From Branchiostoma belcheri (lineage: Eukaryota; Chordata; Leptocardii; Amphioxiformes; Branchiostomatidae): DNA of 64,000 nucleotides. Where the stretch lies: positions 126,787 through 190,786 of the forward strand of contig NW_017803853.1 in the NCBI RefSeq assembly GCF_001625305.1, read 5' to 3'. The position numbers and the translations under genes are program-made. Positions 35,301 to 45,250 of this stretch are shown here, one piece after another (position 1 is the stretch's first letter; each line of letters begins with the position of its first letter). The notes below the pieces were generated by a model. The model had not been told where the DNA came from. It was given only the letters and a program-made list of their open reading frames with translations, and made no database searches.

Positions 35301-37048
35301 GTGGTTGTAAAGGCCTTGCATTGAACCACTCCGTTATAAAAAAATGTACTACTCTAGTGTTAGATGATGCTGAAATTCGAGTCAAGCATTGACAGTTTTT
35401 CCATTTCCATCTCTCCAGCTGTAGCCCAGCCTGGCCCGATCACCATTGCTGAAACAACAGAAAACAGCATCAGGATCATCTGGACAGAAGCAGCAGGAGC
35501 CAAAGACAGCTATGACATCAGCATCAGTCCTGACACGGGTGTGACCAACCCTACTGAAAGTGTGAACCCTGGAGGCCCACTGGAACACACCTTCACTACG
35601 TTAACAGCAGGAACTGAGTATACCATCAGTGCTGTAACTGTCAGCGGTGGGGAGTGCAGTGATCCAACAATAAAGGTGCAGAGGACAAGTGAGTACCTTG
35701 CGTACTTTGCTAGATGTACATTGACATATGATTTTACCGATGAAAGTTTGTTTCATGCATTATTATGTACTTTATTGTTTGTTAACAAAGTTAGTCATAA
35801 GATAATTGTTTCTCATTTGCAGAGTTCACGTCTGTTCTGTTGGTTAACCACGAGTACGGCACGTCCCATGGAGGTCCCTCTACAACCAACCGTGAGGTGG
35901 CACAGTTTCTGAAACTCCATGGTGCTACAGTTCATGCTACAGCTCTGCAAGCATCTGAAGAAGACAAGAGGTGTGCTAAAGAGGATGGTGTTCGTCTGCA
36001 TTTGCCTTTCCAAAAAGCAAGGAAAACGAAAAAGCCATCTTTGGAATGGTTAACCGACTACCACAGCTTCCATTACCCAGATATACCAACTAATATTAAG
36101 TGCGTTGTGGGCCATGCAGATGTCACAAGTGGCGCTGCAAAGAGCATTCAAGAGAACCACTGTGAACGGGCAAAACTAATCCTCTTTAACCACGACATGC
36201 CGGAAGACACCGAGTACTACAAGGAAACTAAGAGGGCGATGGCCGCAAGGAAGATGATGGAAGACATCCTTGAGGATGCCAAAAATGCAGATGCCGTGTT
36301 CTCCTTGGGAAAAAGGATCTACAACTACTTCGAGACAAAGTACAAGTCACTTGGAGAAAGCAAACCAAGCCAACACTTCCTGTTTCTTCCAAGACCATCC
36401 CCAGTGTTTGAAGCCATCTCTGTTAGTCCAGGAGGAGGAGAGAAAGTCGTGCTGTCTGTCGGGAGAGTGACCGAAGTTGACAAGCTGAAAGGCCATGACC
36501 TAGTAGCACGGGCCATGGGGGAGGTTGCAGAAAAGATCACAAATATCAGATTGTGTGTTCGCGGGATAGATGAAAATGATTTTGAAGCAAGCAAGAGAAT
36601 CCTGGAAGAGAACCTGCACAGTGGTAAGATCAAACCCACCCTGCTGCCATGTGGAACCCAGGAGGACATCGCTCAGGACATGCGGCAGGCCCACCTGGTC
36701 CTGATGCCGTCCCGCGCCGAGCCGTTCGGACTGATCGGTCTGGAGGCCATCGCAGCAGGCATCCCCGTACTCATCTCTGACAAGTCAGGACTAGCAGACA
36801 TGATCAAGGACTTGATCAAGGAGGAGAAGTGCTCTCCAGACATGAGGCACAGGATCGTGAAAACAAGCGTTAGGGAGTCCGACTTAGAAGAAACTGCAAA
36901 GCGATGGGCGGAGATGATTGAAGATAGCTTGGACTACTCCACATGGGAATTCAAGAAAGCAGCAGAGTACAAGAAGGAGCTTTTGGAGTCCAAGTACTGG
37001 GAAGAGTCACACCAAAACCTGCTGAGGGCCTGTGGCTTGATTGACTGA
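23371..37048 (+). CDS. Ankyrin - homeodomain-like - FN3 - GT4 glycosyltransferase protein
   Basis: 24 exons join without a frame break to 4503 nt (1500 residues, TGA): 23371-23412, 23883-23972, 24366-24464, 25783-25887, 26046-26144, 26313-26411, 26580-26678, 26823-26921, 27059-27157, 27445-27540, 27944-28078, 28552-28689, 28910-29027, 31102-31190, 32021-32161, 32254-32368, 32661-32786, 32998-33081, 33386-33709, 33871-34140, 34301-34570, 34717-34986, 35419-35688, 35823-37048. Approximate order: ankyrin repeats 15-354, homeodomain-like module 355-440, linker, second module 470-555, acidic linker with basic KRKSSNSG and KRPK patches to ~640, five FN3 domains to 1092, GT-B glycosyltransferase 1093-1500. 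There is no signal peptide or membrane helix, so a cytosolic or nuclear enzyme with protein-binding arms is likely. Substrate and role are unknown; a sensor-effector role in immunity is an inference. The first exon is the least certain. Confidence 0.85.
23883..27540 (+). CDS. Ankyrin repeat exon array
   Basis: Nine exons, each one ankyrin repeat, all flanked by phase 0 introns; six are exactly 99 nt (33 residues). TPLH/SPLH, GHHETVSALL and AGADVNARD mark each helix-turn-helix and hairpin. Exon starts at 26046, 26313 and 26580 are exactly 267 bp apart, and introns there are nearly identical, so the array grew by recent tandem duplication of exon plus intron. A tenth, shortened repeat (GRTANDIA) is in the next exon, 27944-28078. 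Such repeats bind proteins; the ligand is unknown. Confidence 0.92.
24712..25617. mobile_element. piggyBac-type MITE, copy 2
   Basis: 906 bp with TTAA at 24708-24711 and 25618-25621, very similar to copy 1 along its whole length. It lies in the intron between the second and third ankyrin exons and carries the same X-box and CRE palindromes. Confidence 0.88.
27944..29027 (+). CDS. Homeodomain-like module 1 (three exons)
   Basis: Exon 27944-28078 ends the ankyrin stack and adds a charged helix (KKVLELLQKQNN). Exons 28552-28689 and 28910-29027 encode PVLVRYFEKG, PLIQEAAKESGKTEEQVR and TFIGNYRKS. Aligned on homeodomain numbering, the last helix keeps Gln44, Val45, Asn51 and Arg53 but has Phe48-Ile49 for Trp-Phe. 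The intron falls between positions 46 and 47, a common homeobox intron site. Whether it binds DNA is unknown. Confidence 0.7.
29380..29399. other. Assembly gap (20 N)
   Basis: A run of N inside the intron between exons 13 and 14 of the ankyrin-glycosyltransferase gene. The true length is unknown. Exon phases on either side match (phase 1), so no exon need be missing, but symmetric exons could be. Confidence 0.98.
29572..29705. repeat. GC-rich ~22 bp minisatellite
   Basis: About six imperfect copies of GCGGGAGAGTGCGGTACGTT. It reads open in several frames on both strands, which explains the overlapping short frames here. Its closeness to the N gap suggests a repeat-related assembly problem. 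Confidence 0.8.
29985..30058 (+). repeat. tRNA-like sequence, probably SINE relic
   Basis: TTAGCTCGGTTGG resembles an A box and AGTTCGAACCC a B box, but the T stem does not pair and the acceptor stem is imperfect. An AT-rich tail with repeated TTTTAACAATTTTA motifs follows. Confidence 0.4.
31102..32368 (+). CDS. Homeodomain-like module 2 (three exons)
   Basis: Exons 31102-31190, 32021-32161 and 32254-32368 are diverged duplicates of module 1: DEDIR linker, DPVLVRFYEERGMT, PLIEEAAKKSGKTAQQVR and NFIANYRRS. Intron phases (0, then 1) repeat exactly, including the split between positions 46 and 47. Asn51 and Arg53 are again kept. The whole three-exon block was duplicated as a unit. A minus-strand frame at 31309-31617 in the first intron has no recognisable domain. 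Confidence 0.7.
32661..33081 (+). CDS. Acidic linker exons
   Basis: Exons 32661-32786 and 32998-33081, both with phase 1 borders. They encode a Glu-rich, low-complexity segment (EEPDELEETMEEVLSEQEEP). The second ends in a basic IQPKK. This is probably a disordered linker between the homeodomain-like modules and FN3. Confidence 0.7.
33254..33350. repeat. (CATAA)n microsatellite
   Basis: About 19 perfect pentanucleotide copies in the intron before the first FN3 exon. The Cys/Tyr-rich minus-strand frames over it are artefacts. Confidence 0.97.
33386..35688 (+). CDS. Five FN3 domain exons
   Basis: Each exon is one fibronectin type III domain with phase 1 borders. The first is 324 nt with an extra basic N-terminal lead, the other four exactly 270 nt. 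PGPITIAEVTENSI, WTEAAG, LTAGTEYTISVVTVS and ETQRT mark the strands. The domains are very alike, with two subtypes (ending SVARIETQRT or PTIKVQRT), so they arose by exon duplication. They probably act as spacers or binding arms between the homeodomain-like part and the enzyme. No signal peptide precedes them, unusual for FN3 chains. Confidence 0.92.
35050..35330 (+). mobile_element. LINE C-terminal fragment in intron
   Basis: The frame has DSFFPRTAKLWNSLPD and LQAFKSNIHRH, the usual end of CR1/L2-type reverse transcriptase proteins. It lies between FN3 exons 4 and 5. Confidence 0.8.
35823..37048 (+). CDS. C-terminal GT4-type glycosyltransferase exon
   Basis: One 1226 nt exon encodes about 408 residues with a GT-B layout. 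The first Rossmann fold starts VLLVNHEYGTSHGGPSTTN, the glycine-rich acceptor-side motif of GT4 enzymes. The second starts VVLSVGRVTEVDKLKGHDL, and the nucleotide-sugar E-x7-E motif is intact: AEPFGLIGLEAIAAG, with Glu codons at 36719 and 36743. It should transfer a sugar from a nucleotide donor; acceptor unknown. Having the enzyme in one intronless exon while all other domains are split suggests a captured gene, possibly of bacterial origin. That origin is inference. Confidence 0.88.
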
Positions 37049-39604
37049 CTCCAGATCGAGTCCACTCTCCCTCATGTCAGATTCCTTATCGCTGATTCTG
37101 GTCCACAGACTTTTGATCAGTACTGTACATGTGTGTGTGTGTATTCCAAACCAAAAAGACTTAACAGTGACCTCATCTATTAGTGGCCATGTACAATTTC
37201 ATATTCATTGGCTTAGACAATTACCTCGTTTAGGCCTTCTCTATCATGTTGGTTCCAATCGGAGCAATGTAACCAGTTGGCTTGGAACTATCATTATAGA
37301 TGTAGGTTGATGTAGTTTGGAACTTGAAAGAACAAAATATTTCAATCCCAAGTAAATGTCATTTTGTACATAGGATTGCAAGGTGCCTTCATTCAATACA
37401 TTTGTAATACTAATAAGTTTGATACATTGTAATGAATTGATCTAGCATGAAGAAGTTGCTTCTGCATTGATGCGTTCTAAATTCACCAATAGATATTACC
37501 AGTGTTGCAAACATTGTCAGTGTGGCTAAAGTTGCACTACTTAAATTCCTGCTGTTTTATACGTTATTAGCAAAATAATGGTTTACAAACTATAACGGGT
37601 ACACTGTCCTTATTTCACTTTTATATATCTGAGCTAGACACAAGATGTACGTATTAGGAACCAACTATAGATTGCCCGGGAACTTTTCCTTATCAATAGC
37701 TTCCCACTCTTTCACTTATTACATTATTACTCCGTGAAGGAGGTCAGGACCTCCGGACGGAGTGTTGTGATCGGCTGATTTTTCATGTTTGCAGTCAAAA
37801 CACTGGGTTCTCTTTGTGTAATCGGCACGCAATTTTATACGCCGTCTGCGGGCATGCCCGTGTTGATGCACGAATGTGTATTTTTGCCGTTGCTGCTTTC
37901 GCGGTCAATGTAATATTGCAGACGCACCCCTACAATTACGAGGCGAATTGGAATGGTCCAGAAAAACGCGTTGTTTGGAATAGCAGTGGGGGGTGGAACT
38001 TCATGCAGATACGGGGTGGTTTTGATAAGTGGTTCCAGATGTTTTAGCCCATTCTTAAGAGATGCCAAGTTTTTTGGAAGATGTTCGCAGCCAAAACGCA
38101 TTCTTCCGTACGTCGCATTTCTGTGTAATTTCGCATGTGGTGTGGCATTATGTCCGGGATGATGCACGTCTTTTTATTTTTACCGTAGCTGTTTTGATAT
38201 TGGAGTAAATGGTTATTTTCGAAACATCCCCATGTCGTTGAAATAATGTTGTCGCCCGTTTATGTGACCGGTAGTAATTATAAGTCGCGGTCAGGCTGAT
38301 GGGGACGGAAATGTGGGGTGGTCAGAGGTCAACATTACGAAATGTAAATACCGATGACGTAATCCTATCGATTTCAAATTGGTCGGCTGTGGCGACCTAG
38401 TGGCGGCGTGCCACGTAGCAACTGGCCGGTCGTCCTAGCAACGAGCATGCTGGCCAATATTTTTGGGTTGGGCCGCTCCATAGTGTTAGTGGAGCAGCTC
38501 TTTGTAAACATGGACAATATTTTTGAGCAACCCATCAATGTGTTCTGCCTCTAGTAGATCGGGTAATTTTATGATTTGCTAGTTGTAAAGGCGTCTTGTA
38601 GTATGAGCCGGTATATGAAGAAGTAGCCTGTGTTACACAATCATGCTTTCGGCCGGAGTGATGTGCAACTGTTACTAATTACAGGGACTGCGCTAATGAC
38701 GACCTGTCGCGCTGTCCTGATACACCGCGAATGTTGGGCAATATGCGAGTGTTCCCTGTAGACAGTCCCGGGAGTCATTTTTTCGCACATTCGCACATTC
38801 CAGGAGCCAAACTAAAATACGTTCATGAACCGAGTCCAAAAAACCGAAACGTGAAAATCGGATGATCGGACCTGATTTACATTTCTCTTTCTGTAGATTG
38901 TACACACAATACACACATATTAAGATAATCTGGCCATGGCAGGTAAAAAAAAGTAACCCTGAATCATACTAGATTAGCGTAAATGCATGTTTATGCGTTC
39001 AAAACGAGAAAAGAAATTGTTTCCCGATATTAATCTCTTGAAACACGGCGCTGAATATTGACGCAAAAATATTTCGGGCATCGCGCGCCCTTCCCCGTTG
39101 TTTAGACTGTATGCAAATCCCGCGTCACGTGTCGGCATTTCGCATCTCTGATTGGTTGTTGCGTCTTAAGATGACTGAGCCGACGCGCGTTTAAACAATT
39201 TTTCTTTGTTCGATTTATCACACTTCACAGAGAATTGCCGCCAATGGCTACTTCTTTTTGTTGCAATATATAATACTTCACGGAGAATTGTCACCGATGG
39301 CTTCTTGTTGTCATTCTGTAAAAATAGAAGACAATAATGGAACGCTTGCACAGTCAGAATACTTCTCTCTAAAATCAGTAACCTGCCTTGCCAAATATGG
39401 TTAATATGTTTTTGACTTCGTTCTAAATGAAATGGCCACCTGTGTTCGTCCAGACGGAAATGTTACAAACAGGATGTAGCATTCCCCTGAAGTCGTTTCC
39501 ACGCATCATATTTGCCTGAGCATCAAAAAAGTCCTACCTGGCCTTTGAGACTTAAAGTTTAAAAGTTTAAGAGCCTTACGCCAGATAATTACTACTGTAC
39601 AACA
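37049..39604 (+). other. 3' end of the glycosyltransferase gene, then intergenic sequence
   Basis: I could not place a polyadenylation site. From about 37735 a hairpin (GGAGGTCAGGACCTCC) and two diverged copies of a ~270 bp segment (37800-37935 and 38075-38200, both with a GATGCACG motif) suggest old repeats. The remainder to 39604 shows no gene. Confidence 0.4.
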
Positions 39605-39798
39605 CTACTGTTCTAGCTGGCCAATTTTACAGATTTTCTACCTTCATATAGACTTAAGTGTGATAGAAATGAGATATCATGCAGCCAAGAATGAACAAGA
39701 AAGGAAAGGATGGGTTTAAGAAAGTTCTGTGGTACTTAGTAGTATTTGGCATAATTTGATTATGCATTGCGCGCAGTTCTACAATGCCTCGCAAGGTC
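39605..39798 (+). repeat. Repeat shared with 21885-22063
   Basis: Same order of motifs (CTAGCTGGCCAATTTTACAG through TGCATTGCGCGCAGTTCT) as the first copy. It ends at the hairpin at 39797. Confidence 0.7.
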
Positions 39799-39892
39799 AT
39801 CCTCCCATGGCAGGGGCAGCGGCTCCGAATTCCTTCTCCACAAGGGGTGGAGAAGGAATTCGGAGCCGCTGCCCTTGCCATGGGAGGATGAC
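39797..39892. repeat. Near-perfect hairpin, ~45 bp arms
   Basis: GTCATCCTCCCATGGCA and the following GGCTCCGAATTCCTTCTCCA are repeated in inverse after a ~5 bp loop. It directly precedes the NHL fragment. Confidence 0.9.
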
Positions 39893-39906
39893 GCCGGACT
39901 GCATGT

Positions 39907-40745
39907 GATCCACACGGTATGACAGTACTAAAGGACGGGCGCATGGTGGTGGCAAACCGCCCAGATTCAAGGGAAGACTCCTGTCTCCTCTCGCAGCCTG
40001 ACGGGAGCCTCTTACGGGAGATCGACGAGGGGCAGTTACAGGAGCCAGTGTTCGTGTCGGTAGACTAGTCCCGTGATGTGATGTTCGTAACAGACCGCGA
40101 AGCACACAAAGTATTCGCGTTTGGCCTTGACGGAAACCTGAAGTTTGATTTTCGTAGACAAGGTGACAATGCTGGCGAATTTCAAGGACCAGAAAGTGTA
40201 ACATTCGACAAGGCAGGCAACATCATTGAATGAATGAATGAATGAATGAATGAATGAATGAATGAATGAATGAATGAATGAATGAATGAATGAATGAATG
40301 AATGAATGAATGAATGAATGAATGAATGAATGAATGAATGAATGAATGAATGAATGAATGGTAAAACATTGCAGCCATCAGGCTGAAATACGTTTCACTT
40401 ACATAGGACACAACTCAATATGACGAATAGCATAAAATATTACGAAATATTAAAAATGTCGATTAAAATAAAATATCACAATAACAAAACATCTGAGTGT
40501 GGTTGATTTACAACGTATTATTTGTTCGTGTTAAGCAGACTCAGTAGAGATGGTTCAGGGCTGTTTTGAAACCGAGCAGTGCGGCAAGGCGCCAGTGTCA
40601 TTTTGTCAGTGACGGAGGGGACGGCCGTGTGCAGGTGTTCGCGCCTGACGGGACTTTCAAACAGAAACTGGGACCAGTCAAAGGGCGGTGTGCCACTGGA
40701 GTCGCTCTGACTCCTAATGGTGAATGGTTACATAGCGGTAGCGTG
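39907..40745 (+). pseudogene. Broken NHL-repeat (TRIM-like) fragment
   Basis: Frame from 39907: DPHGMTVLKDGRMVVANRP, an in-frame TAG after VFVSVD, then DVMFVTDREAHKVFAFGLDG and GEFQGPESVTFDKAGNII. The NHL signature continues at about 40600-40745 (VSDGGDGRVQVFAPDGTFKQ and CATGVALTPNGEWL). The two parts are split by a (TGAA)n expansion and about 200 bp of unrelated DNA. A piggyBac-type MITE lies immediately after. NHL repeats form the substrate-binding beta-propeller of TRIM-NHL proteins; no RING, B-box or upstream part is present. A dead fragment. Confidence 0.8.
40225..40360. repeat. (TGAA)n microsatellite, ~34 copies
   Basis: 136 bp of uninterrupted tetranucleotide starting at an ATT-GAA codon pair of the NHL fragment. 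The remaining 40361-40565 has no recognisable feature. Confidence 0.98.
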
Positions 40746-40751
40746 CTTTAA

Positions 40752-41198
40752 CCCTATCTAGACCGAGCTTTTTTTGGCATGGGGGGACCGGGGGGGGAGT
40801 TCTTTTGACCCCCCTCAGAACTCGCGAACGGTATGTCGTATGACCACCAAATTTTTAGAGGATGGTGCACTAGTAAAAATTTATCATATGTATAATTTTT
40901 ATGTCATTATAACGTAATATGACGTCATGATGACGTCATTAATGATTTTATTTGCCAAAACCGTCTAGATAGGTTTTTCCCTGAAAACTTAATGGTATTC
41001 AACAAAAAAATGCCTGTCAGAAACCCGTTGCCATGGCAACACAAAAAATATTATCTTATTCCAATGATAGAGAATTGTTGCCAACAATATTCTAGGAAAA
41101 GTCACCAAGTTTAGCCGTTTTAGCGCTAGCCGTTCAGACGCTAGGTGACATTAAAGTTGGCGCGGGCACTTTTAGCCCTCCCCCCCGCCCCGGTAGGG
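40752..41198. mobile_element. piggyBac-type MITE, copy 3 (deletion derivative)
   Basis: 447 bp, reverse orientation, TTAA at 40748-40751 and 41199-41202. About half of the interior of copies 1 and 2 is missing. The GTTGCCATGGCAAC palindrome is kept (near 41028-41041). The 41203-41699 stretch that follows has no feature I can name. Confidence 0.85.
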
Positions 41199-41699
41199 TT
41201 AAAGCACATTGTGTAGAACTGTACAGGTACATGTGAGCGGCAATAACCGAGGCAATCGCCATTGCACACCGGCATCTTTCTTGACTAGGCGTTCTACGGT
41301 TTGTTATTCTCCTTTTTGCTGTTTTTCTTGCATAAAGTGAATGATGTGTACTTTTAAGTCATTCACGGCACTTGTTAAATACTTTTTGACATGTTAGAGC
41401 CAGTTAAAAATGATAGTGTACAAAGGCAGGGGTTAAATCGATGACCTTGTGTTCTGTGGTTCCATTATTTGCTGACAATGCTATGCTATAGAGAAAATAC
41501 AATAGACAACATTTATGTTTTATGCTTGTCAATGTTCAAGTAGTTATTTTATTCAAATCACATGAAACATTATCAGCAGCAAAGCAAAATCTTTTACCAT
41601 TAAACTTTTAAAATGACGTTAAAATGCAACAAAAGTGACTGTTACAGTGCTGTTAGAGTCCTGAGGTAGACCGAATGTAACTTGACACAATTATCATTA

Positions 41700-42435
41700 A
41701 ATTGAAATTGAAATTGAAATACCTTTATTGTACATTCATGCCACGACGGGCTAGGTACAGGTCAAGATACTGAGTATGACAGACACATAACAAACGTATA
41801 TAGAAAATTGGAGACAAAAGATGCACTACTTGACTTAGACATACATACATAAGGAACATACAAGGGTACTATACTAGGCTAATACGTAGTGTTCTAGTCA
41901 CTGAGCTAATACAGACAGGTCAACTTCTTCTCGCTTTTTTGTACAGTGAAAAATATGGGAGCAGATCATGTTTGTGATACAGGGTTTGTCTAGACGCATC
42001 AAAAATATAAATTTATCATTTGCGCTTAGGTGTTCAAAGTATGGGAACTTCTCTTTGATATGATTAAAAAGGACAGATCTTTCATTAGAATATAAAGTAC
42101 GGTCTAAAATAAAGTGTTAACTTGTTCATCTTCTATTCTATTCATGTTACAGTATTGACAGAGTCTGTTCTGGAGAGGACCCTGAGTAAAATGGCAACAG
42201 CACTGTGTGTGTCTCTTATTCCAACTCTCATTATGGCTATCAGGCCTACCACTTTTATCTACAAATTTATTTCTTCCTCAAAACATACAATCAGCAGGGA
42301 TACATACAATCACACATATACCCTGAATTGCGTACATTTTTTACAACACTTATGCAATATGCTGGGTAACAATATGCAGGCGGCTACCACAAATGCTAGC
42401 TACAACATTAAACAGAGCACTGAATCCAAAGCTTA
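41700..42435 (-). mobile_element. LINE 3' fragment with zinc-knuckle-like end
   Basis: On the minus strand, LCQYCNMNRIEDEQ (about 42170-42130) is the C-terminal cysteine motif of a non-LTR protein. After a frameshift, SNERSVLFNHIKEKFPYF follows. The 3' end is CAATAAAGGTATTTC with a short AATTTC repeat tail near 41700. Confidence 0.75.
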
Positions 42436-42437
42436 GT

Positions 42438-42806
42438 CTAGGAAACAGACTTATTGTATAGTTTGACTGCAATGTGTAGGAATGATCCCCTTAAACGTTC
42501 AGTTCTGGCCTTCGGAAGCGTAAACTCCTGATTGTTCCTTAATTGCCTGCCAGTGGCTGTACATCTCTGGGGCGGCACAAGGTCATGCAATGGATGTTCC
42601 GGTTTTAACATGTCCTTGAAGAGTTTTACAGCTGCTGCATCTCTTCTTTCCTTCAAGGAGGGTAGGTTAGGAACTGATCGTCTACCGCCAAGAGAGATGA
42701 TACGGAGGGCCCGTTTCTGTACACGTTCGATGCTGTCCGATTGTTCCTTGCTGCAACCTACCAGCAGTACGTGGCCGTATTCAAGAACGCTGCGAATAAG
42801 TGACAT
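42438..42806 (-). mobile_element. LINE RT C-terminal fragment, same family as 6021-8028
   Basis: The 122-codon frame matches the end of the RT at 6188-7792 closely (LEYGHVLLVGC, RRSVPNLPSLKERR, PEHPLHDLVPPQR). Confidence 0.88.
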
Positions 42807-42872
42807 ATCATAACACTATAAAAGCAAAGGTCCCATCAGAATGGCCTACAATACATTCCATACCAACTAGGG

Positions 42873-43010
42873 GTGTCTCTAATCTCCAAGCAGATCCCTT
42901 CCGGTGGCAAGACAGTATCCATTAGCCAGAGGATTTGGCCGGCAAAACTCCTGTGGCTAATGCACATGGATACTGTCTTGCCACCGAAAGGGATCTGCTT
43001 GGAGATTAGA
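42873..43010. repeat. Hairpin with ~55 bp arms
   Basis: TCTAATCTCCAAGCAGATCC through GACAGTATCCAT is repeated in inverse across a ~25 bp centre. Probably a small foldback element. The sequence to 43463 has no gene. Confidence 0.88.
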
Positions 43011-43463
43011 GTGTCTCCAAAAAAGGAGAATAGAAAACGTCTACTTGGAGAGCAGGTCCAGAATGTCAGATTCGACCCACAGTAATTTGATTAATGTTGA
43101 GCATAGAATGCCCCAACACCTCAAAACACACTGAAAAACAAGCTGTTTCACGTCACCAGGATCATTCCGATGCCTTCCTGTCCTATGCAAATGAGGTTTC
43201 GACCCCAGAATTTGCAATGCATCCTGGGGATGGTAAACTCATGAATTAAAACTCACTGTTAAACCATGTTCTTGCTACCATGTGCTTCGTAACCTGGACA
43301 GTTTATCTGTAACAGACCTCATGTTGGACAGGAAAAGTGTTAGGCATCCAACGCTACAACAGGGGTCAAACAAGACATAACAAGAAATAGTCATGCCTAG
43401 CCTTCAAATACCGTCGTTATCAATCAAGGATTGAGGTGCTCAAAGGCTCATTTTTTCCGTTAA

Positions 43464-43848
43464 GGCCAAGTTGATTTGATTATATGGATGACATCCCACG
43501 GGAGCCCCAAAACTGATGCGCGCGTGCGAATAAAAAAAAGTTTTGCAAAAAAAAGTTCTTTTCATTATGAAATCTACGTGGTCATGAGGGTTGAGCAAAT
43601 GGCACAGAATATGGTTTGGCGAATAATCTAGTCTTCAAGTACATTTATTTACAATTTCGTCTTTTTTCGTTTGATTTTGGCATTCTACGACATTGGTATA
43701 GTTTTTATTAATTTTTTTTGTAACTTATGGTATATTTTTGCTCATCTGTTTTGTATGATTTACAGTATGGTTGAAAACTTTTTTTTTGGAAACGGTCGAA
43801 AAGTCATGCGCTCGCGGATGTCATCCATATAATCAAATCAACATGGCC
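43464..43848. mobile_element. Harbinger-like MITE, copy 3
   Basis: TAA at 43461-43463 and 43849-43851, ends GGCCAAGTTGATTTGAT and inverse. A diverged subtype. Confidence 0.75.
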
Positions 43849-43996
43849 TAAACTACTCTAGAGTGTAACTCACTGTCACCAAGTATAATGTGGGAGCATC
43901 ATCACTAGATAGCTTTTAGCAATGTTCAAAGGTTAGATGTATAGCAAGTCCTTCAATGCAATATAGCCAGCTGCCGCCGCGCGGCGTGCCTGCGAA

Positions 43997-44040
43997 GCTG
44001 GTGTGTTACGCCGAAAGGCGGTTATACAGATACAGATACT
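43997..44040 (+). repeat. Single inverted unit of the 50 bp minisatellite
   Basis: GCTGGTGTGTTACGCCGAAA and TACAGATACAGAT are the inverse of the unit at 14559. From 44041 to 44430 there is no recognisable feature. Confidence 0.8.
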
Positions 44041-44429
44041 TCTGTAGATGGTTTCCTTGTTTCGCTTGGTTTAGTTATACCCCATGTGTTTAGTTTCAGT
44101 ACAATTTTCATTTTTTTTTCTTATAAATAAAGCAACGAAAAAGGAAAAACCGTTACCAAACCCGCCAAACGAAAACATGCCTGAGACATTACAACATCTA
44201 TTATTTTACACAAAGCTAAACTATTTGTCCAATCTTACGTTATAAGAACTTAGATGCTATATTCTTATTTTACTTACGCTGCCTTTTTTTCAAGTTCCAC
44301 ATTTCCAATCCGTTCCTAATGTCTAAAGTACACATTAGTAGATCCCCAACACACACGTTTCAACTCACATACCTACCTTCTTCCTACGAGTCGTACCTAT
44401 ACGATTCTAAGTCTGGCCTTCGAACTTCG

Positions 44430-44975
44430 TTACTGCCGTTGTCACAGCGATTTCGCCCCCCCCCCAGTTGATTTCACCCTCCCCGCTAGGGATTTGCCCC
44501 CCCCCCCCACGCCCCCCTTTAGCGATTTCGCTCCGCACAAAAAATCAGTTATTTAAAAGAAAAATTCCGTTAAAGTACACAAATTTGATAAATAATTCTA
44601 ATCATAGTATTTTCGTTGTATTTGCGGAATCATGTTGCATGTAAACACTCTCAAAACTATTTTACAAATGATCAGCTCAAATCCTGTGTTGTTGATATGC
44701 CTAAAGTATACTGTTGAGCATAAAAAGAGAGTATATTTCAAGTTTCAACCAAGGATGTTACTTTCTTTCTTCAACTGAACCCGTAATAATATCGTTAGAA
44801 TTATTAATCAAATTTTTGTACCTGCCATACCTGTGGTACGGTGTAAAAGAGTAGATTAACTAAGGGGCGAGGGGAGGGGCGAGGTCTACGGAGGCGGGGC
44901 GAAATCGCTATCGATCTCACCCCTACAGGAGGGCGAAATCGCTGGGGGCGAGATCGCGGTGACACCGGCTCCTTA
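44430..44975. mobile_element. TIR element with repeated GCGATTTCGCC motifs
   Basis: Left end TGTCACAGCGATTTCGCC and right end GGCGAGATCGCGGTGACA are imperfect inverses. GCGATTTCGC-like palindromic motifs recur in both ends among poly-C and poly-G runs. Non-coding. The minus frame at 44804-45046 overlaps it and looks spurious. Confidence 0.6.
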
Positions 44976-45250
44976 AATTCAAGGCGGCACAACACAGTTT
45001 TCTCCCTATGGGGATTTCTGTAGTTAAGGACCCCAAAGTGACTCACTTCGACTCACTGAAAATCATAGTAAGGTGCACAAGCAAGGTTCAGAATTTTGAT
45101 ATGTTTAATTTCAGGGTATAGTGTACAAAATATGTGAAAATGAGCTTAAATTTGCCGGCTAGTTCTCTTCTCACGCCCTCCTTTATTAGCGCCACTGCGG
45201 AGGTCATGGAACTGCAGCCGACGCACAGTACTAGTCAGTACAAGTATTAA

